Shown: piece by piece, positions 30,505 through 42,942 of the stretch | Numbering within the stretch: the first letter of the stretch is position 1 | How the letters are laid out: every line of letters starts with the position of its first letter | From: Pseudomonas asplenii | Lineage (GTDB): Bacteria > Pseudomonadota > Gammaproteobacteria > Pseudomonadales > Pseudomonadaceae | NCBI RefSeq assembly: GCF_001293465.1 | Contig: NZ_JSYZ01000006.1 | Span: 1-64,000 of the forward strand | Length of the DNA: 64,000 bases | Direction of reading: 5' to 3' | Notes under the pieces: model-generated | The model's database searches: none | Told to the model about the DNA's origin: nothing | What the model saw: the letters and a program-made list of their open reading frames with translations, nothing else | Translations under genes and position numbers: made by a program

Positions 30505-31361
30505 ACACAGTAAAGACCGTCCGTGAACTGCGGGCCGCCGTCGCGCGCGCCCGCAGCGAAGGCAAACGCATCGGCTTCGTGCCGACCATGGGCAACCTGC
30601 ACGCCGGCCACGCCGCGCTGGTGACCAAGGCCGCACAACGGGTGGACTTCGTGGTGGCGAGCATCTTCGTCAACCCGCTGCAGTTCGGCGCCAACGAAGA
30701 CCTCGACAAGTACCCGCGCACCCTCGCCGCCGACCAGGAAAAACTGCTGGAAGCCGGCTGCCACCTGCTGTTCGCGCCAACGGTGGAAGAGATGTACCCC
30801 GACGGCATGGCCGGCCAGACCCGGGTCAGCGTCCCGCAATTGTCCCAAGGCCTGTGCGGCGCCAGCCGCCCCGGGCACTTCGAAGGCGTGGCGACCGTGG
30901 TCAGCAAGCTGTTCAACATGGTCCAGCCGGATCTGGCCGTGTTCGGCCAGAAGGACTTCCAGCAACTGGCGGTGATTCGCGCGCTGGTCCACGACCTGAA
31001 CATGCCGATCCAGATCATCGGCGAGCCGACGGTGCGTGCCGCCGATGGCCTGGCGCTGTCCTCGCGCAACGGTTTCCTCAGTGAAACGGAGCGTGCCACC
31101 GCCCCGGCCCTGTATCGCAGCCTGAGCCAGATCGCCACGGCCATCGAGCAGGGCGAGCGCGATTATCCGAAGCTGCTCGCCGAGCAGACCCGGCTGATCG
31201 AGGCCGCCGGTTTTCGGGTGGACTACCTGGAAATCCGCCACGCCCTGAACCTGCGCACCGCCACCGCACAGGATCGCGACCTGGTGATTCTGGTTGCGGC
31301 GTTCCTCGGTACCACCCGCCTGATCGACAACCTGCACCTGAACCTCGACACCCCGGCCTGA
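30501..31361 (+). CDS. panC: Pantoate--beta-alanine ligase
   Basis: Joins pantoate and beta-alanine to pantothenate with ATP, 286 aa. HIGH-type motif is [11 protein letters not shown] near residues 31-41 and the KMSKS-type loop is LSSRNGFLS. The gene overlaps panB by four bases. In P. aeruginosa panD (aspartate decarboxylase, source of beta-alanine) follows; here pgi comes next, so beta-alanine must come from a gene elsewhere. Confidence 0.97.
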   Translation: MNTVKTVRELRAAVARARSEGKRIGFVPTMGNLHAGHAALVTKAAQRVDFVVASIFVNPLQFGANEDLDKYPRTLAADQEKLLEAGCHLLFAPTVEEMYPDGMAGQTRVSVPQLSQGLCGASRPGHFEGVATVVSKLFNMVQPDLAVFGQKDFQQLAVIRALVHDLNMPIQIIGEPTVRAADGLALSSRNGFLSETERATAPALYRSLSQIATAIEQGERDYPKLLAEQTRLIEAAGFRVDYLEIRHALNLRTATAQDRDLVILVAAFLGTTRLIDNLHLNLDTPA

Positions 31362-31667
31362 GCAGCGATTGCCCGAGCCCCAGGCTTCGGGCAAACTGCC
31401 GCCGCACCTGGACTTCCATACGACCTCGGAACTGTTCGCCCACCCACCGGAAAACCCGGGGAGTGCGAAAAAGTACCGGGAAAAGGTCAGACAAAGCCAA
31501 GACAGACGCCAGCGCGAGGTTTACTGTAATCGCGCTGCGTCTCCCCAACCGTGCCGACGCAGGTTGCCGGACACTGCCACCGATAAAAGCAGGACGTTCC
31601 GGCGTTTCTGGTGTCCAAAAAAGCCACATGTCCAAAAGGCAGTTCTCGTAAAAGGAAATCCGCAGCG
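31362..31667. other. Intergenic region between panC and pgi
   Basis: An imperfect hairpin, TTGCCCGA/TTCGGGCAA (31370-31395), may end the panBC message, although no T run follows. A TACTGTAAT element near 31521 could be a -10 region for pgi. No gene seen; in particular no panD. Confidence 0.45.
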
Positions 31668-33332
31668 ATGGCGTACTACCGCACTCCTCACGACGTGACC
31701 GCTCTGCCCGCCTGGCAGGCGCTGAATCAACACCGCGAAAACATGCACAACTTCAGCATGCGCGAAGCCTTTAATGCCGATCCGCAGCGCTTCAACCAAT
31801 TCACGCTCAGCAGCTGCGGGTTGTTTCTCGACTACTCCAAGAACCTGATCACCAGCGAGACCCGCAACCTGCTGGTCGGCCTGGCCAACGAAGTCGACCT
31901 GCAAGGCGCGATCAAGGCACTGTTCGCCGGCGAGCCGGTCAACTCCTCCGAGGCCCGCCCGGCACTGCACACCGCCCTGCGCCGGCCGGTCGGCGACAAG
32001 CTGCTGGTCAACGGCGTCAACGTGATGCCCGACGTGCACAAGGTGCTGAACCAGATCACCGAACTGGTCGGGCGCATTCACGACGGCCTGTGGCGCGGCT
32101 ACAGCGAGAAGCCGATCACCGACGTGGTGAACATCGGTATCGGTGGCTCGTTCCTCGGCCCGGAGCTGGTTTCCGAAGCCCTGCTGTCCTACACCCACAA
32201 GGGCGTGCGCTGCCACTACCTGGCGAACATCGACGGCAGCGAGTTCCACGAACTGTCGGCGAAGATTCGCGCCGAGACCACCCTGTTCATCGTCTCGTCG
32301 AAATCCTTCAACACCCTCGAAACCCTGAAGAACGCCCAGGCCGCCCGTTCCTGGTACCTGGCCCAGGGCGGTTCCGAGGCCGAGCTGTACAAGCACTTCA
32401 TCGCGGTGTCGAGCAACAATGCCGCCGCCGTGGCCTTCGGTATCCGCGAAGAGAACATCTTCCCGATGTGGGACTGGGTCGGCGGCCGCTACTCGCTGTG
32501 GTCGGCCATCGGTCTGCCGATCGCCCTGGCCATCGGCATGTCGAACTTCAAGGAACTGCTGTCCGGTGCCTACACCATGGACCAGCACTTCCAGAACGCG
32601 CCGTTCGAACAGAACATGCCGGTGCTGCTGGCCCTGCTGGGCGTCTGGTACGGCAACTTCTGGGGTGCGCAGAGCCATGCGATCCTGCCGTACGACCACT
32701 ACCTGCGAAACATCACCAAGCACCTGCAGCAGTTGGACATGGAATCCAACGGCAAGAGCGTACGCCAGGACGGTACGCCGGTTTCGACCGACACCGGCCC
32801 GGTGATCTGGGGCGGCGTCGGCTGCAACGGCCAGCACGCCTACCACCAGTTGCTGCACCAGGGCACCCAACTGATCCCGGCCGACTTCATCGTGCCGATC
32901 GTCAGCTTCAACCCGGTCGCCGACCACCACCAGTGGCTGTACGCCAACTGCCTGTCGCAGAGCCAGGCGCTGATGCTCGGCAAGACCCGCGCCGAGGCCG
33001 AAGCCGAGCTGCGTGAGAAAGGCCTGAGCGAGGCCGACGTGCAGAAACTGGCGCCGCACAAGGTGATTCCGGGCAACCGTCCGAGCAACACCCTGGTGGT
33101 CGAACGCATCAGCCCGCGCCGCCTGGGCGCCCTGGTCGCAATGTACGAGCACAAGGTTTTCGTGCAGAGCGTGATCTGGGGTATCAACGCCTTCGACCAG
33201 TGGGGCGTGGAGCTGGGCAAGGAGCTGGGCAAGGGCGTCTACAACCGCCTGACCGGCACCGAAGAGTCCGCTGCCGAAGACGCCTCGACCCAGGGGTTGA
33301 TCAACTACTTCCGCGGTCGTCATCGCGGTTGA
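31668..33332 (+). CDS. pgi: Glucose-6-phosphate isomerase
   Basis: Interconverts glucose 6-phosphate and fructose 6-phosphate, 554 aa. In pseudomonads, which lack phosphofructokinase, it mainly works toward glucose 6-phosphate and the Entner-Doudoroff cycle. Family signatures include [24 protein letters not shown] and [16 protein letters not shown]; the second PGI pattern [19 protein letters not shown] is complete. ATG at 31668 has AAAGGA 11 bases upstream. A terminator follows. Confidence 0.97.
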   Translation: MAYYRTPHDVTALPAWQALNQHRENMHNFSMREAFNADPQRFNQFTLSSCGLFLDYSKNLITSETRNLLVGLANEVDLQGAIKALFAGEPVNSSEARPALHTALRRPVGDKLLVNGVNVMPDVHKVLNQITELVGRIHDGLWRGYSEKPITDVVNIGIGGSFLGPELVSEALLSYTHKGVRCHYLANIDGSEFHELSAKIRAETTLFIVSSKSFNTLETLKNAQAARSWYLAQGGSEAELYKHFIAVSSNNAAAVAFGIREENIFPMWDWVGGRYSLWSAIGLPIALAIGMSNFKELLSGAYTMDQHFQNAPFEQNMPVLLALLGVWYGNFWGAQSHAILPYDHYLRNITKHLQQLDMESNGKSVRQDGTPVSTDTGPVIWGGVGCNGQHAYHQLLHQGTQLIPADFIVPIVSFNPVADHHQWLYANCLSQSQALMLGKTRAEAEAELREKGLSEADVQKLAPHKVIPGNRPSNTLVVERISPRRLGALVAMYEHKVFVQSVIWGINAFDQWGVELGKELGKGVYNRLTGTEESAAEDASTQGLINYFRGRHRG

Positions 33333-33392
33333 TTCCGGGCGCTCTCTCCCGGCGGGAAAGGTCCCGGGGTCTGGGGTAGGGTTTGCCGGCCC

Positions 33393-33420
33393 ATTCGCGG
33401 GCAAGCCCGGCTCCTAAAGG
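33393..33420. repeat. Single REP copy
   Basis: One REP core, TTCGCGGGCAAGC, with the GGCTCCTA tail, between pgi and its terminator. Confidence 0.8.
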
Positions 33421-33444
33421 GGGCCGAGAGAGGCCCCTACAGAA

Positions 33445-33473
33445 GACAGGCCCACCACGGGCCTGTCTTTTTT
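33445..33473 (+). terminator. Intrinsic terminator after pgi
   Basis: Stem GACAGGCCC/GGGCCTGTC with a five-base loop and six T. Confidence 0.92.
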
Positions 33474-33525
33474 CGCCAACTGGGCGCACCCTTAGGCTTG
33501 TCGCAGACAAGAACAAGGAATCGCC

Positions 33526-35463
<1,938 letters not shown>

Positions 35464-35573
35464 GCCTCGTAACAAAAACCACTCCCAGCCCCCGTATGAC
35501 GGGGGCGACGGGAAGGATCGCCCAGCAAAAGGCTGGTAGAATCGCCCGCCAATTCCGACCCAAGGCGCGCTCC

Positions 35574-36590
35574 ATGTCTTCCTTGAACCAGGCGCTGCGC
35601 GCCGCCCTCGACCAACGCCAGGACCTGCTGGCCGAACTGCATGCCCAGGGCACCGACTGCTACCGGCTGTTCCATGGCAGCCAGGAAGGCGCCGGCGGCC
35701 TGACCATCGACCGTTACGGCCCGCAACTGATGGTGCAGAGTTTCCACCAGACGCTGGACCGCGAGTCGCTGCTGACCGCGCACGAGGCCGTCAACCGGGC
35801 CCTGGGACTGGAGACCCTGCTGGTCTACAACGACCGCTCCCGTGGCCATTCGCGGATCGACCGGGAAGACCCGGTCTACCGCGCCGAGGACAGTGCCCTG
35901 GCCGACCTGGTCGGCCACGAGTGGGGCCTCAACTACCGGGTCCGTGGCCGCCACGCCGGGCAAGACCCGCTGCTGTTCCTCGACCTGCGCAATGCCCGGG
36001 GCTGGGTCAAGCGGCACAGCCGCGGCAAAAGCGTGCTCAACCTGTTCGCCTACACCTGCGGCGTCGGCCTGAGTGCGGCGGCCGGTGGGGCGCGGGAAAT
36101 CTGCAACCTCGATTTCGCCGAGGGCAACCTGGCGGTGGGCCGCGAGAACGGCCAGCTCAATCCCGAACTGCCGGCCATGCAGTTCGTGCAATCCGACTAT
36201 TTCCCGGCCATCCGCCAACTGGCCGGGCTGCCGATTGCCCAGCGCCGGGGTCAGAAGTTGCCCAGCTATCCGCGTCTGGAACAACGCCAGTACGACCTGG
36301 TGCTGCTCGACCCACCCGCCTGGGCCAAGAGTGCCTTCGGCACCGTCGATCTGCTGCGCGACTACCAGAGCCTGCTCAAGCCCGCACTGCTGGCCACCGC
36401 CGACGATGGCGTGCTGATCTGCTGCAACAATCTGGCGAAGGTCGGCCTGGACGACTGGCGCGAACAGGTGCTGCGCTGTGCGCAAAAGGCCGGCCGCCCG
36501 GTCCGCGACTGGCAGGTGCTCAAGCCCGCCGAGGACTTTCCTTCCATGGACGGTCAGCCACCGCTGAAGACACTGGTCCTGCAGCTCTAG
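35574..36590 (+). CDS. Class I SAM-dependent rRNA methyltransferase (RlmI/RlmK-like)
   Basis: A 338-residue methyltransferase. The N-terminal half resembles the EEHEE middle domain of RlmI (GLTIDRYGPQLMVQS, LVYNDRS); the C-terminal half is a Rossmann fold with VLNLFAYTCGVGLSAAAGGA as the SAM loop and LVLLDPPAWAKSAFG as the catalytic DPPxx motif typical of RNA cytosine methyltransferases. It lacks the N-terminal PUA domain of RlmI, so the rRNA target is not certain. It stands alone. Confidence 0.85.
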   Translation: MSSLNQALRAALDQRQDLLAELHAQGTDCYRLFHGSQEGAGGLTIDRYGPQLMVQSFHQTLDRESLLTAHEAVNRALGLETLLVYNDRSRGHSRIDREDPVYRAEDSALADLVGHEWGLNYRVRGRHAGQDPLLFLDLRNARGWVKRHSRGKSVLNLFAYTCGVGLSAAAGGAREICNLDFAEGNLAVGRENGQLNPELPAMQFVQSDYFPAIRQLAGLPIAQRRGQKLPSYPRLEQRQYDLVLLDPPAWAKSAFGTVDLLRDYQSLLKPALLATADDGVLICCNNLAKVGLDDWREQVLRCAQKAGRPVRDWQVLKPAEDFPSMDGQPPLKTLVLQL

Positions 36591-36609
36591 AAATGACGCC
36601 AGAAAACCG

Positions 36610-36646
36610 GGGGTTGCGAAGAAAAAAGGGGATTGCTTCGCAACCA
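36610..36646. repeat. Inverted repeat between methyltransferase and DUF748 genes
   Basis: GGTTGCGAAG and CTTCGCAACC are separated by about 16 purine-rich bases. No T run follows, so a role as terminator is doubtful. Confidence 0.6.
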
Positions 36647-36699
36647 TAAACGCGTGCCATACTCCAAGGCACCTCCGACTGAGAAAGACGACGCATCAC

Positions 36700-39624
36700 A
36701 TGTCCAAAGGATTGAAACGCGCCCTGGGCGCCTTGCTGACCGTCCTCGCGCTGTACACCGTGCTGGGCTTTTTCATCCTGCCGGGCGTGGTGCTGCGCAT
36801 CGCCAACCAGCAACTGGCAAACTACGCCACGGTGCCTGCCAAGCTCCAACGCCTGGAACTCAACCCGTTCAGCCTGGAAGTCACGCTGTGGGGGCTGAAC
36901 ATCGGTGAGCCGGGCAAGGAACAGGTGGCGTTCGAGCGCCTGTACGTCAACCTGCAGATCGACAGCCTCTGGACCCACGCCCTGCACCTGGCGGAGGTCC
37001 GGCTCGACAAGCCCCACACCGAAGTGGCCTTCAACAAGGACGGCACGCTGAACCTGGCCCAACTGTTCAAGTTGCCGGCCAGCGAACCGACGCCGGCCGA
37101 CCCGAATGCCAAGCCGTTCCCGGTGCGCATCGACAAGATCGCTCTGGATGACGGTTACCTGCACTTCCAGGACCTGCGCCCCAGCGAGCCCATCGAGTTC
37201 GTCTACGACAAGCTCGACCTGCAACTGAAAAACCTCAGCACCCTGCCCGACGACAGCGCCGACATGGTGCTGGTGGCCGCCGGCCCCGAGGGCGGGCGGA
37301 TCGACTGGAAAGGCAACTTCAGCCTGACGCCGATCACCTCCGAAGGCTCGCTGAAAGTCACCGATGGCAAGATGAAACTCTGGTGGCCCTATGTTCGCGA
37401 CGCCCTGCCGCTGGTGCTGGAAGATGGCCTGCTGAATCTCAGCACCGACTACAAGCTCAGCCTCGCCAAGGAAACCGAGATGTTGCTGAGCAACGCCTCG
37501 GTCAGCGTCGCCCCCTTCGCCATCAAGGCCCCCGACGGCCGTCCGCTGGCACGCCTGGAACGCCTGGACGTGAGCGAAACCAGCGTCGACCTGGCCAAGC
37601 AGCAGGTGGTGGTGGGCAAGATCCACAGCACCAAGCTGGAAACCTGGGCCGCCCGCGAAGCCGATGGCCAGCTCGACTGGCAGAAACTGTTCGCCAGCCA
37701 GCCGGCCAAGCCCGAGGCGAAGAAACCGCCGCCGGCCACCGCCGATGCGCCACCGCCGGCGCCGGCCGCGCCGAGCAAGCCTTGGCAGGTGCTACTCAAG
37801 GACGTGCAACTGCGCGACTACCGCGTGCACCTGGCCGACCGCGCGAACAAGACCCCGGTCGCGCTCGAGGTCGGCCCGCTGAACCTGGACCTGCAGAACT
37901 TCGACAGCCTCAACCAGTCGCCCTTCACCCTCAAGCTCGACAGCGGGCTGGGCAAGCAGGGCAAGGTCCTGGCCAGCGGCGAGGTCAACCTGAGCCCCAT
38001 CAGGGCAAAATTGAAGGTCAACACCAAAGACATCGACCTGCGGGTGGCACAGGCCTACGTCGAGCCGTTCATCCGCCTGGAGGTGCGCAGCGGGATGCTC
38101 GGCAGCGACCTCGACGTCAACCTGAAAAGCGTCGAACCGCTGGCCTTCAGCGTCACCGGCCGGGCCCAGGTCGACCAGATGCATACGCTCGATACTCTCA
38201 AGAGCCGCGACTTCGTCAAATGGCAAAAACTGCAGGTCGATGGCCTGAACTACCAGCACGGTGACAGCCTGTCGATCGACAAGGTCAGCCTGTACCAGCC
38301 CTACGCACGCTTCATGATCAACGACGACCGCACCACCAACGTCGATGACCTGCTGATTCCTCAGCCCGCTGGCGGCGACAAGAAATCGGCGAGCAAAGCC
38401 GCCCCGTCGAACAGCAAGCCGCTGGGTATCCATATCGGCGGCATTGCCATCAATGACGGCTCGGCCAACTTCGCCGACTTCAGCCTGACGCCGAACTTCG
38501 CCACCGCCATCCAGCAGCTCAACGGCCAGATCGGCACCATCGACAGCCGCCAGGCGAAACCGGCGGATGTCGACGTCAAGGGCAAGGTCGACCGTTACGC
38601 ACCGGTGACCATCAAGGGCGCGCTGAACCCCTTCGACCCGATGGCCAGCCTGGATATCGCCACCAGCTTCAAGCGTGTCGAGCTGACCACGCTGACCCCC
38701 TACTCCGGCAAATTCGCCGGCTATCGCATCCGCAAGGGGCGGCTCAACCTAGACCTGCACTACCTGATCACCAAGGGTCAGCTCAAGGCCGAGAACAAGC
38801 TGGTGGTCGAACAGTTGCAATTGGGTGAGAAAGTCGACAGCCCGGATGCCGTCGACCTGCCGATCAAGCTGGCCATCGCCCTGCTCAAGGACACCGACGG
38901 CAAGATCTCCATCGAGCTGCCGGTTTCCGGCGACTTGAACAACCCGCAGTTCAGCGTGATGCCGATCGTCTGGCAGACCCTGCGCAACCTGATCCTGCGC
39001 GCGGCGACAGCGCCCTTCAAATTCATCGGTGGGCTGATTGCCGGTGGCGATGCCCAGGACCTGAGCAACGTATCGTTCGAACCGGGCTCCAGCGACCTGA
39101 GCAAGGACGCCGAGTCGTCGCTGACCAAACTGGCCGAGGCACTGAAAGAACGCCCCAACCTGCGCCTGGAAATCGAAGGCACCAGCGCCCAGAGCAGCGA
39201 CGGCATGCTGATCGCCCAACAGCGCCTGGAGCGCGAATACCAGGCGACCTACTACAAGATGCTCCAGCGCCGCGGTGACAAGGTGCCGGCCCAGGCGGCG
39301 CAACTGCAGGTGCCCGAAGACGAGAAGGCACCGATGCTGGAGGGCATCTACCGCAACCTGATCAAGCAGCAGCCACCGGCCGAATGGGCGCAACTGAGCC
39401 GCGACGAGCGTACCGCCAAGCTGCGCGACGGCGTGCTCAAGAACTGGAGCGGCAACACCGTGCTGTTGCGCAAGCTCGGCCAGGATCGTGCCAGCAGCAT
39501 CAAGGACTTCCTGGTGGACAAGGGGCAGCTGGCAGACGATCGTGTGTACTTCATCGACGCCGCCATCGGCCAGGCCGAGAGCGATGGGCGCGTCGTCACC
39601 CCCATGCACTTGGATAGCGAATGA
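36700..39624 (+). CDS. Large DUF748 (AsmA-like) envelope protein
   Basis: A 974-residue protein with one N-terminal membrane anchor (about residues 5-30) and a long periplasmic part made of beta-rich repeats, the DUF748 family, related to AsmA/TamB-type proteins. A Pro/Ala-rich linker (about 335-365) divides the repeats. Near the C-terminus, LSNVSFEPGSSDLSKDAESSLTKLAEALKERPNLRLEIEG looks like an OmpA-type segment that in other proteins touches peptidoglycan. Lipid transport or envelope integrity is the most likely area, by analogy with AsmA-like proteins, but there is no direct evidence. The stop overlaps the next gene. Confidence 0.85.
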   Translation: MSKGLKRALGALLTVLALYTVLGFFILPGVVLRIANQQLANYATVPAKLQRLELNPFSLEVTLWGLNIGEPGKEQVAFERLYVNLQIDSLWTHALHLAEVRLDKPHTEVAFNKDGTLNLAQLFKLPASEPTPADPNAKPFPVRIDKIALDDGYLHFQDLRPSEPIEFVYDKLDLQLKNLSTLPDDSADMVLVAAGPEGGRIDWKGNFSLTPITSEGSLKVTDGKMKLWWPYVRDALPLVLEDGLLNLSTDYKLSLAKETEMLLSNASVSVAPFAIKAPDGRPLARLERLDVSETSVDLAKQQVVVGKIHSTKLETWAAREADGQLDWQKLFASQPAKPEAKKPPPATADAPPPAPAAPSKPWQVLLKDVQLRDYRVHLADRANKTPVALEVGPLNLDLQNFDSLNQSPFTLKLDSGLGKQGKVLASGEVNLSPIRAKLKVNTKDIDLRVAQAYVEPFIRLEVRSGMLGSDLDVNLKSVEPLAFSVTGRAQVDQMHTLDTLKSRDFVKWQKLQVDGLNYQHGDSLSIDKVSLYQPYARFMINDDRTTNVDDLLIPQPAGGDKKSASKAAPSNSKPLGIHIGGIAINDGSANFADFSLTPNFATAIQQLNGQIGTIDSRQAKPADVDVKGKVDRYAPVTIKGALNPFDPMASLDIATSFKRVELTTLTPYSGKFAGYRIRKGRLNLDLHYLITKGQLKAENKLVVEQLQLGEKVDSPDAVDLPIKLAIALLKDTDGKISIELPVSGDLNNPQFSVMPIVWQTLRNLILRAATAPFKFIGGLIAGGDAQDLSNVSFEPGSSDLSKDAESSLTKLAEALKERPNLRLEIEGTSAQSSDGMLIAQQRLEREYQATYYKMLQRRGDKVPAQAAQLQVPEDEKAPMLEGIYRNLIKQQPPAEWAQLSRDERTAKLRDGVLKNWSGNTVLLRKLGQDRASSIKDFLVDKGQLADDRVYFIDAAIGQAESDGRVVTPMHLDSE

Positions 39625-39929
39625 CCATGGGAAAACCCCTCCTCTTCAGCCTGGCGCTCATCCTGTCGATGGCCGGCCAGGCCCAGGCCACCACCCTGCG
39701 CTGCGAGAAGGGCCTGATCAGCTACGGCGACAGCACCTACGACGTCACCACCAAGTGCGGCACGCCAGTGGCGGTGATCGACAAGGGCTACATCGAAATA
39801 CGCCATGGCAACCGCCGGGACGGGGTCAAGGTCGAGGAATGGATCTACACGCCCAGTGGTGGCATGAAACAGTCGTTGCGCTTCGAGGGTGGCCAATTGG
39901 TGGATATCCGCAGCAGCCGCAGCCCTTGA
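39621..39929 (+). CDS. DUF2845 small exported protein
   Basis: A 102-residue protein with a signal peptide (residues about 1-24, ending QAQA) and a small domain with two cysteines (C29 and C46), CEKGLISYGDSTYDVTTKCG, typical of DUF2845. The disulfide would hold the fold in the periplasm. Two start codons (39621, 39627) are equally possible; the first overlaps the DUF748 stop as ATGA, pointing to coupled translation. Function unknown; the coupling suggests it works with the DUF748 protein. Confidence 0.82.
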   Translation: MTMGKPLLFSLALILSMAGQAQATTLRCEKGLISYGDSTYDVTTKCGTPVAVIDKGYIEIRHGNRRDGVKVEEWIYTPSGGMKQSLRFEGGQLVDIRSSRSP

Positions 39930-39951
39930 GCCGGGGCTGAGCTTCAGGGCC

Positions 39952-40033
39952 TATTCGCGGGCGAGCCCCGCTCCTACAGGTTTGGGGTATGCCCGCAATG
40001 CTGTGCGACGCCTGCGGAGCTTGCCCGCGAAGC
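39952..40033. repeat. REP pair, partly degenerate
   Basis: One REP at 39952-39980 (TTCGCGGGCGAGCCCCGCTC) and an inverted copy of the core at 40014-40033. Between two convergent genes. Confidence 0.75.
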
Positions 40034-40049
40034 TTTTGAAAATCCAGAT

Positions 40050-40084
40050 AGAACAGGCCCCGACGCAATACGCCGGGGCCTGTA
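40050..40084 (-). terminator. Hairpin after the BON-domain gene
   Basis: Stem CAGGCCCCG/CGGGGCCTG around a ten-base loop, lying 105 bases past the BON gene stop on the minus strand. Neither side has a good T run (minus side continues TTCTAT), so it may act as a weak bidirectional terminator. Confidence 0.5.
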
Positions 40085-40189
40085 ATGGCTACGTCCCTGT
40101 TGCCTGTCGCATGAACCTCAAGGCTCAACGGATGGACCACAGACTCATCCGTTTCGCCCTACTGCCGGTTCTGGCGAAACCCTGGGTAC

Positions 40190-40546
40190 TTACTCGGTTT
40201 TCAGGGCTTCAGCGGTAACGCCTTTAACGCCCTTGATGTTCTTGGCGATGTGCACCGCGGTTTCCTTCTGGGCGGCGGTCACCTTGGTTTCCGAGGACAG
40301 CGAAACGACGCCCTTCTCGGTTTCAACCTTGATGTCGCTGCCTGGAATACCTTTTTCGGTCAGCAGGTCGGCTTTGACCTTGGTGGTGATCCAGGTGTCG
40401 GAGGTCTCTTCCTTGGCCTTGGTGACTTCACCGGCGGCGAGCATCATCGGCTTGGAGGCCTGAGTCTGTTCAGCCGCGAAGGCAGCGTTGGCCAGGGTCA
40501 GAGTCAGAGCGGTGGCAGCTGCGGTAGCGATAGCGAACTTTTTCAT
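40190..40546 (-). CDS. BON-domain periplasmic protein (OsmY-like)
   Basis: A 118-residue exported protein. Signal peptide at residues 1-24 ends in AAFAAE. The mature part is one BON domain (about residues 48-116), seen as DTWITTKVKADLLTEKGIPGSDIKVETEKGVVSLSS, the same fold as in OsmY, thought to bind phospholipid membranes. The start is the ATG that follows AGGAGTGACT; the frame is open 38 codons further back without a signal peptide. Stress induction would be expected for the family but no promoter was identified. Confidence 0.88.
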   Translation of the reverse strand: MKKFAIATAAATALTLTLANAAFAAEQTQASKPMMLAAGEVTKAKEETSDTWITTKVKADLLTEKGIPGSDIKVETEKGVVSLSSETKVTAAQKETAVHIAKNIKGVKGVTAEALKTE

Positions 40547-40786
40547 ATGAGTCACTCCTGTTCTTCTGGAAAATCTGCGCCGTGTCCTGGCAGCAGGGTT
40601 ACCAGGGATATTGCAGGCGCTGTGCCAACCGCGAATAAAAATAAAATCCTTTAAAATCAATTAGTTAAAACAAACGCTTAAAACATCGATCGTGCAGATT
40701 GCATGACCGACCCGCGTGAATGCATGCAAGTTGCAGCTTCTTTCTGCCAGCAGCCCGTCACCCGGCCAACTTTTTCCTCGCCCATG
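40547..40786. other. Intergenic region between pnp end and BON gene
   Basis: Should contain the BON gene promoter. AT-rich near 40640-40680, unlike the surroundings, with no clear -35/-10 pair. Confidence 0.4.
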
Positions 40787-40814
40787 AAAAAAGGACCCCG
40801 AGGGGTCCTTTTTT
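40787..40814 (-). terminator. Terminator of the pnp operon
   Basis: Stem GGACCCC/GGGGTCC with A and T runs of six on both sides; on the minus strand it ends the rimP...pnp message 23 bases after the pnp stop. Symmetry allows both directions. Confidence 0.92.
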
Positions 40815-40836
40815 CAGCACAAGATGGCGGGGTCGA

Positions 40837-42942
40837 TCAGACGCCCGATGCCTTGGCTGCGGCGACGTCCTTGATGGACAGCTTGATACGGCCGCGGTTG
40901 TCCACGTCCAGTACCAGCACTTCAACTTCCTGGCCTTCCTTCAGGATGTCGGTGACCTTCTCCACGCGAGCGTCGCTCAGCATCGAGATGTGCACCAGAC
41001 CGTCCTTGCCCGGCAGGATGTTGACGAACGCGCCAAAGTCGACGATACGCTCTACCTTGCCCAGGTAGATCTTGCCGATCTCGGCTTCCGCGGTGATGCT
41101 CAGGACGCGCTGGCGAGCAGCCTCGGCCGCTTCCTTGGTTTCACCGAAGATCTTGATCGAGCCATCGTCTTCGATATCGATCGAAGCCTTGGTTTCTTCA
41201 CAGATCGCACGGATGGTCGCACCACCTTTACCGATCACGTCACGGATCTTGTCGGTGTCGATCTTCATCGAGATCATGGTCGGAGCGTTGGCGGACAGTT
41301 CGCTACGGGACTGGCCGATCACCTGGTTCATCTGGCCGAGGATGTTCAGGCGCGCTTCCAGGGCCTGGCCCAGGGCGATTTCCATGATTTCTTCGGTGAT
41401 GCCCTTGATCTTGATGTCCATCTGCAGCGCGGTGACGCCCTTGGCGGTACCGGCTACCTTGAAGTCCATGTCGCCCAGGTGGTCTTCGTCACCCAGGATG
41501 TCGGTCAGGACGGCGAACTTGTCACCTTCCTTCACCAGGCCCATGGCGATACCGGCCACGGGTGCCTTCATCGGTACACCGGCGTCCATCAGGGCCAGGG
41601 AAGCACCGCAGACCGAAGCCATCGAGCTGGAACCGTTGGACTCGGTGATTTCCGATACCACGCGGATGGTATACGGGAATTCGCTGTCGCTTGGCAGCAT
41701 GGCCTGTACCGAACGACGGGCCAGACGGCCGTGGCCGATTTCACGACGGCCAGCGCCGCCCATGCGACCACATTCACCGACCGAGAACGGTGGGAAGTTG
41801 TAGTGCAGCATGAAGGCGTCTTTCTTTTCGCCTTCCAGGGTGTCCAGCAGTTGCGCGTCACGGGCGGTACCCAGCGTGGCCACGACCAGGGCCTGGGTTT
41901 CGCCACGGGTGAACAGGGCCGAACCGTGGGTCTTGGACAGAACGCCGACTTCGATGTTCAGCGGACGTACGGTGCGGTTGTCGCGACCGTCGATACGTGG
42001 CTTGCCGTTGACGATGTTTTCGCGAACGGTGCGGTATTCGATCTCGCCGAAAGCGGCCTTGACTTCACCGGCCGAAGGCTGGCCTTCCTCGCCCGACAGC
42101 TTGGCCACGACCTGCTCGCGCAGCTCGTCCAGGCGTGCATAACGCTCGGCCTTGACGGTGATGGTGTAGGCCTGGGAGATCGCTTCGCCGAACTCGGCGC
42201 GGATAGCGCCCAGCAGGTCGCTGGCTTCGGCTTGCGGAGCCCAGCTCCAGGCCGGCTTGGCGGCTTCGGCAGCCAGCTCCTTGACGGCCTGGATCACGGC
42301 CTGGAATTCGTCGTGGGCGAACAGCACGGCGCCCAGCATCTGGTCTTCGGTCAGTTCCTTGGCTTCCGACTCAACCATCAGTACCGCTTCGGAGGTACCG
42401 GCCACGACCATGTCCAGGCTCGAGGCTTTCAGTTGTTCGTAGGTCGGGTTCAGCAGGTAACCGGTGCTTTCGTGGAAAGCCACGCGAGCGGCGCCGATCG
42501 GGCCGTCGAACGGAATACCGGAGATGGCCAGGGCAGCCGAGGTACCGATCATCGCCGCGATGTCCGGATCGGTCTTCTTGCTGGTGGAGACGACGGTGCA
42601 GACGACCTGCACTTCGTTCATGAAACCTTCAGGGAACAGCGGGCGGATCGGACGGTCGATCAGGCGCGAGGTCAGGGTCTCTTTCTCGGAAGGACGGCCT
42701 TCACGCTTGAAGAAGCCGCCAGGGATCTTGCCGGCAGCGTAGGTCTTTTCCTGGTAGTGCACGGACAGAGGGAAGAAGCCCTTGCCCGGATCGGCTTGCT
42801 TGGCGCCAACAACGGTCACCAGCACGCTGACGTCGTCGTCAACGGTGACCAGCACTGCGCCGGAGGCCTGGCGAGCGATGCGACCAGTCTCGAGGGTAAC
42901 GGTCGACTGACCGAACTGGAATTTTTTGATTACCGGGTTCAC
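40837..42942 (-). CDS. pnp: Polyribonucleotide nucleotidyltransferase (PNPase)
   Basis: 3'-to-5' phosphorolytic exoribonuclease, 701 aa, core of the RNA degradosome. Two RNase PH domains (the second with [31 protein letters not shown]), then KH ([20 protein letters not shown]) and S1 ([32 protein letters not shown]) domains near the C-terminus. It is last in the operon and has a hairpin leader for RNase III-dependent self-regulation. Confidence 0.98.
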   Translation of the reverse strand: MNPVIKKFQFGQSTVTLETGRIARQASGAVLVTVDDDVSVLVTVVGAKQADPGKGFFPLSVHYQEKTYAAGKIPGGFFKREGRPSEKETLTSRLIDRPIRPLFPEGFMNEVQVVCTVVSTSKKTDPDIAAMIGTSAALAISGIPFDGPIGAARVAFHESTGYLLNPTYEQLKASSLDMVVAGTSEAVLMVESEAKELTEDQMLGAVLFAHDEFQAVIQAVKELAAEAAKPAWSWAPQAEASDLLGAIRAEFGEAISQAYTITVKAERYARLDELREQVVAKLSGEEGQPSAGEVKAAFGEIEYRTVRENIVNGKPRIDGRDNRTVRPLNIEVGVLSKTHGSALFTRGETQALVVATLGTARDAQLLDTLEGEKKDAFMLHYNFPPFSVGECGRMGGAGRREIGHGRLARRSVQAMLPSDSEFPYTIRVVSEITESNGSSSMASVCGASLALMDAGVPMKAPVAGIAMGLVKEGDKFAVLTDILGDEDHLGDMDFKVAGTAKGVTALQMDIKIKGITEEIMEIALGQALEARLNILGQMNQVIGQSRSELSANAPTMISMKIDTDKIRDVIGKGGATIRAICEETKASIDIEDDGSIKIFGETKEAAEAARQRVLSITAEAEIGKIYLGKVERIVDFGAFVNILPGKDGLVHISMLSDARVEKVTDILKEGQEVEVLVLDVDNRGRIKLSIKDVAAAKASGV

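Noticed and set aside
40014..40084. Inverted repeats as an attachment site
   Set aside because: They are explained by a REP copy and a probable terminator; no recombinase or tRNA is near.
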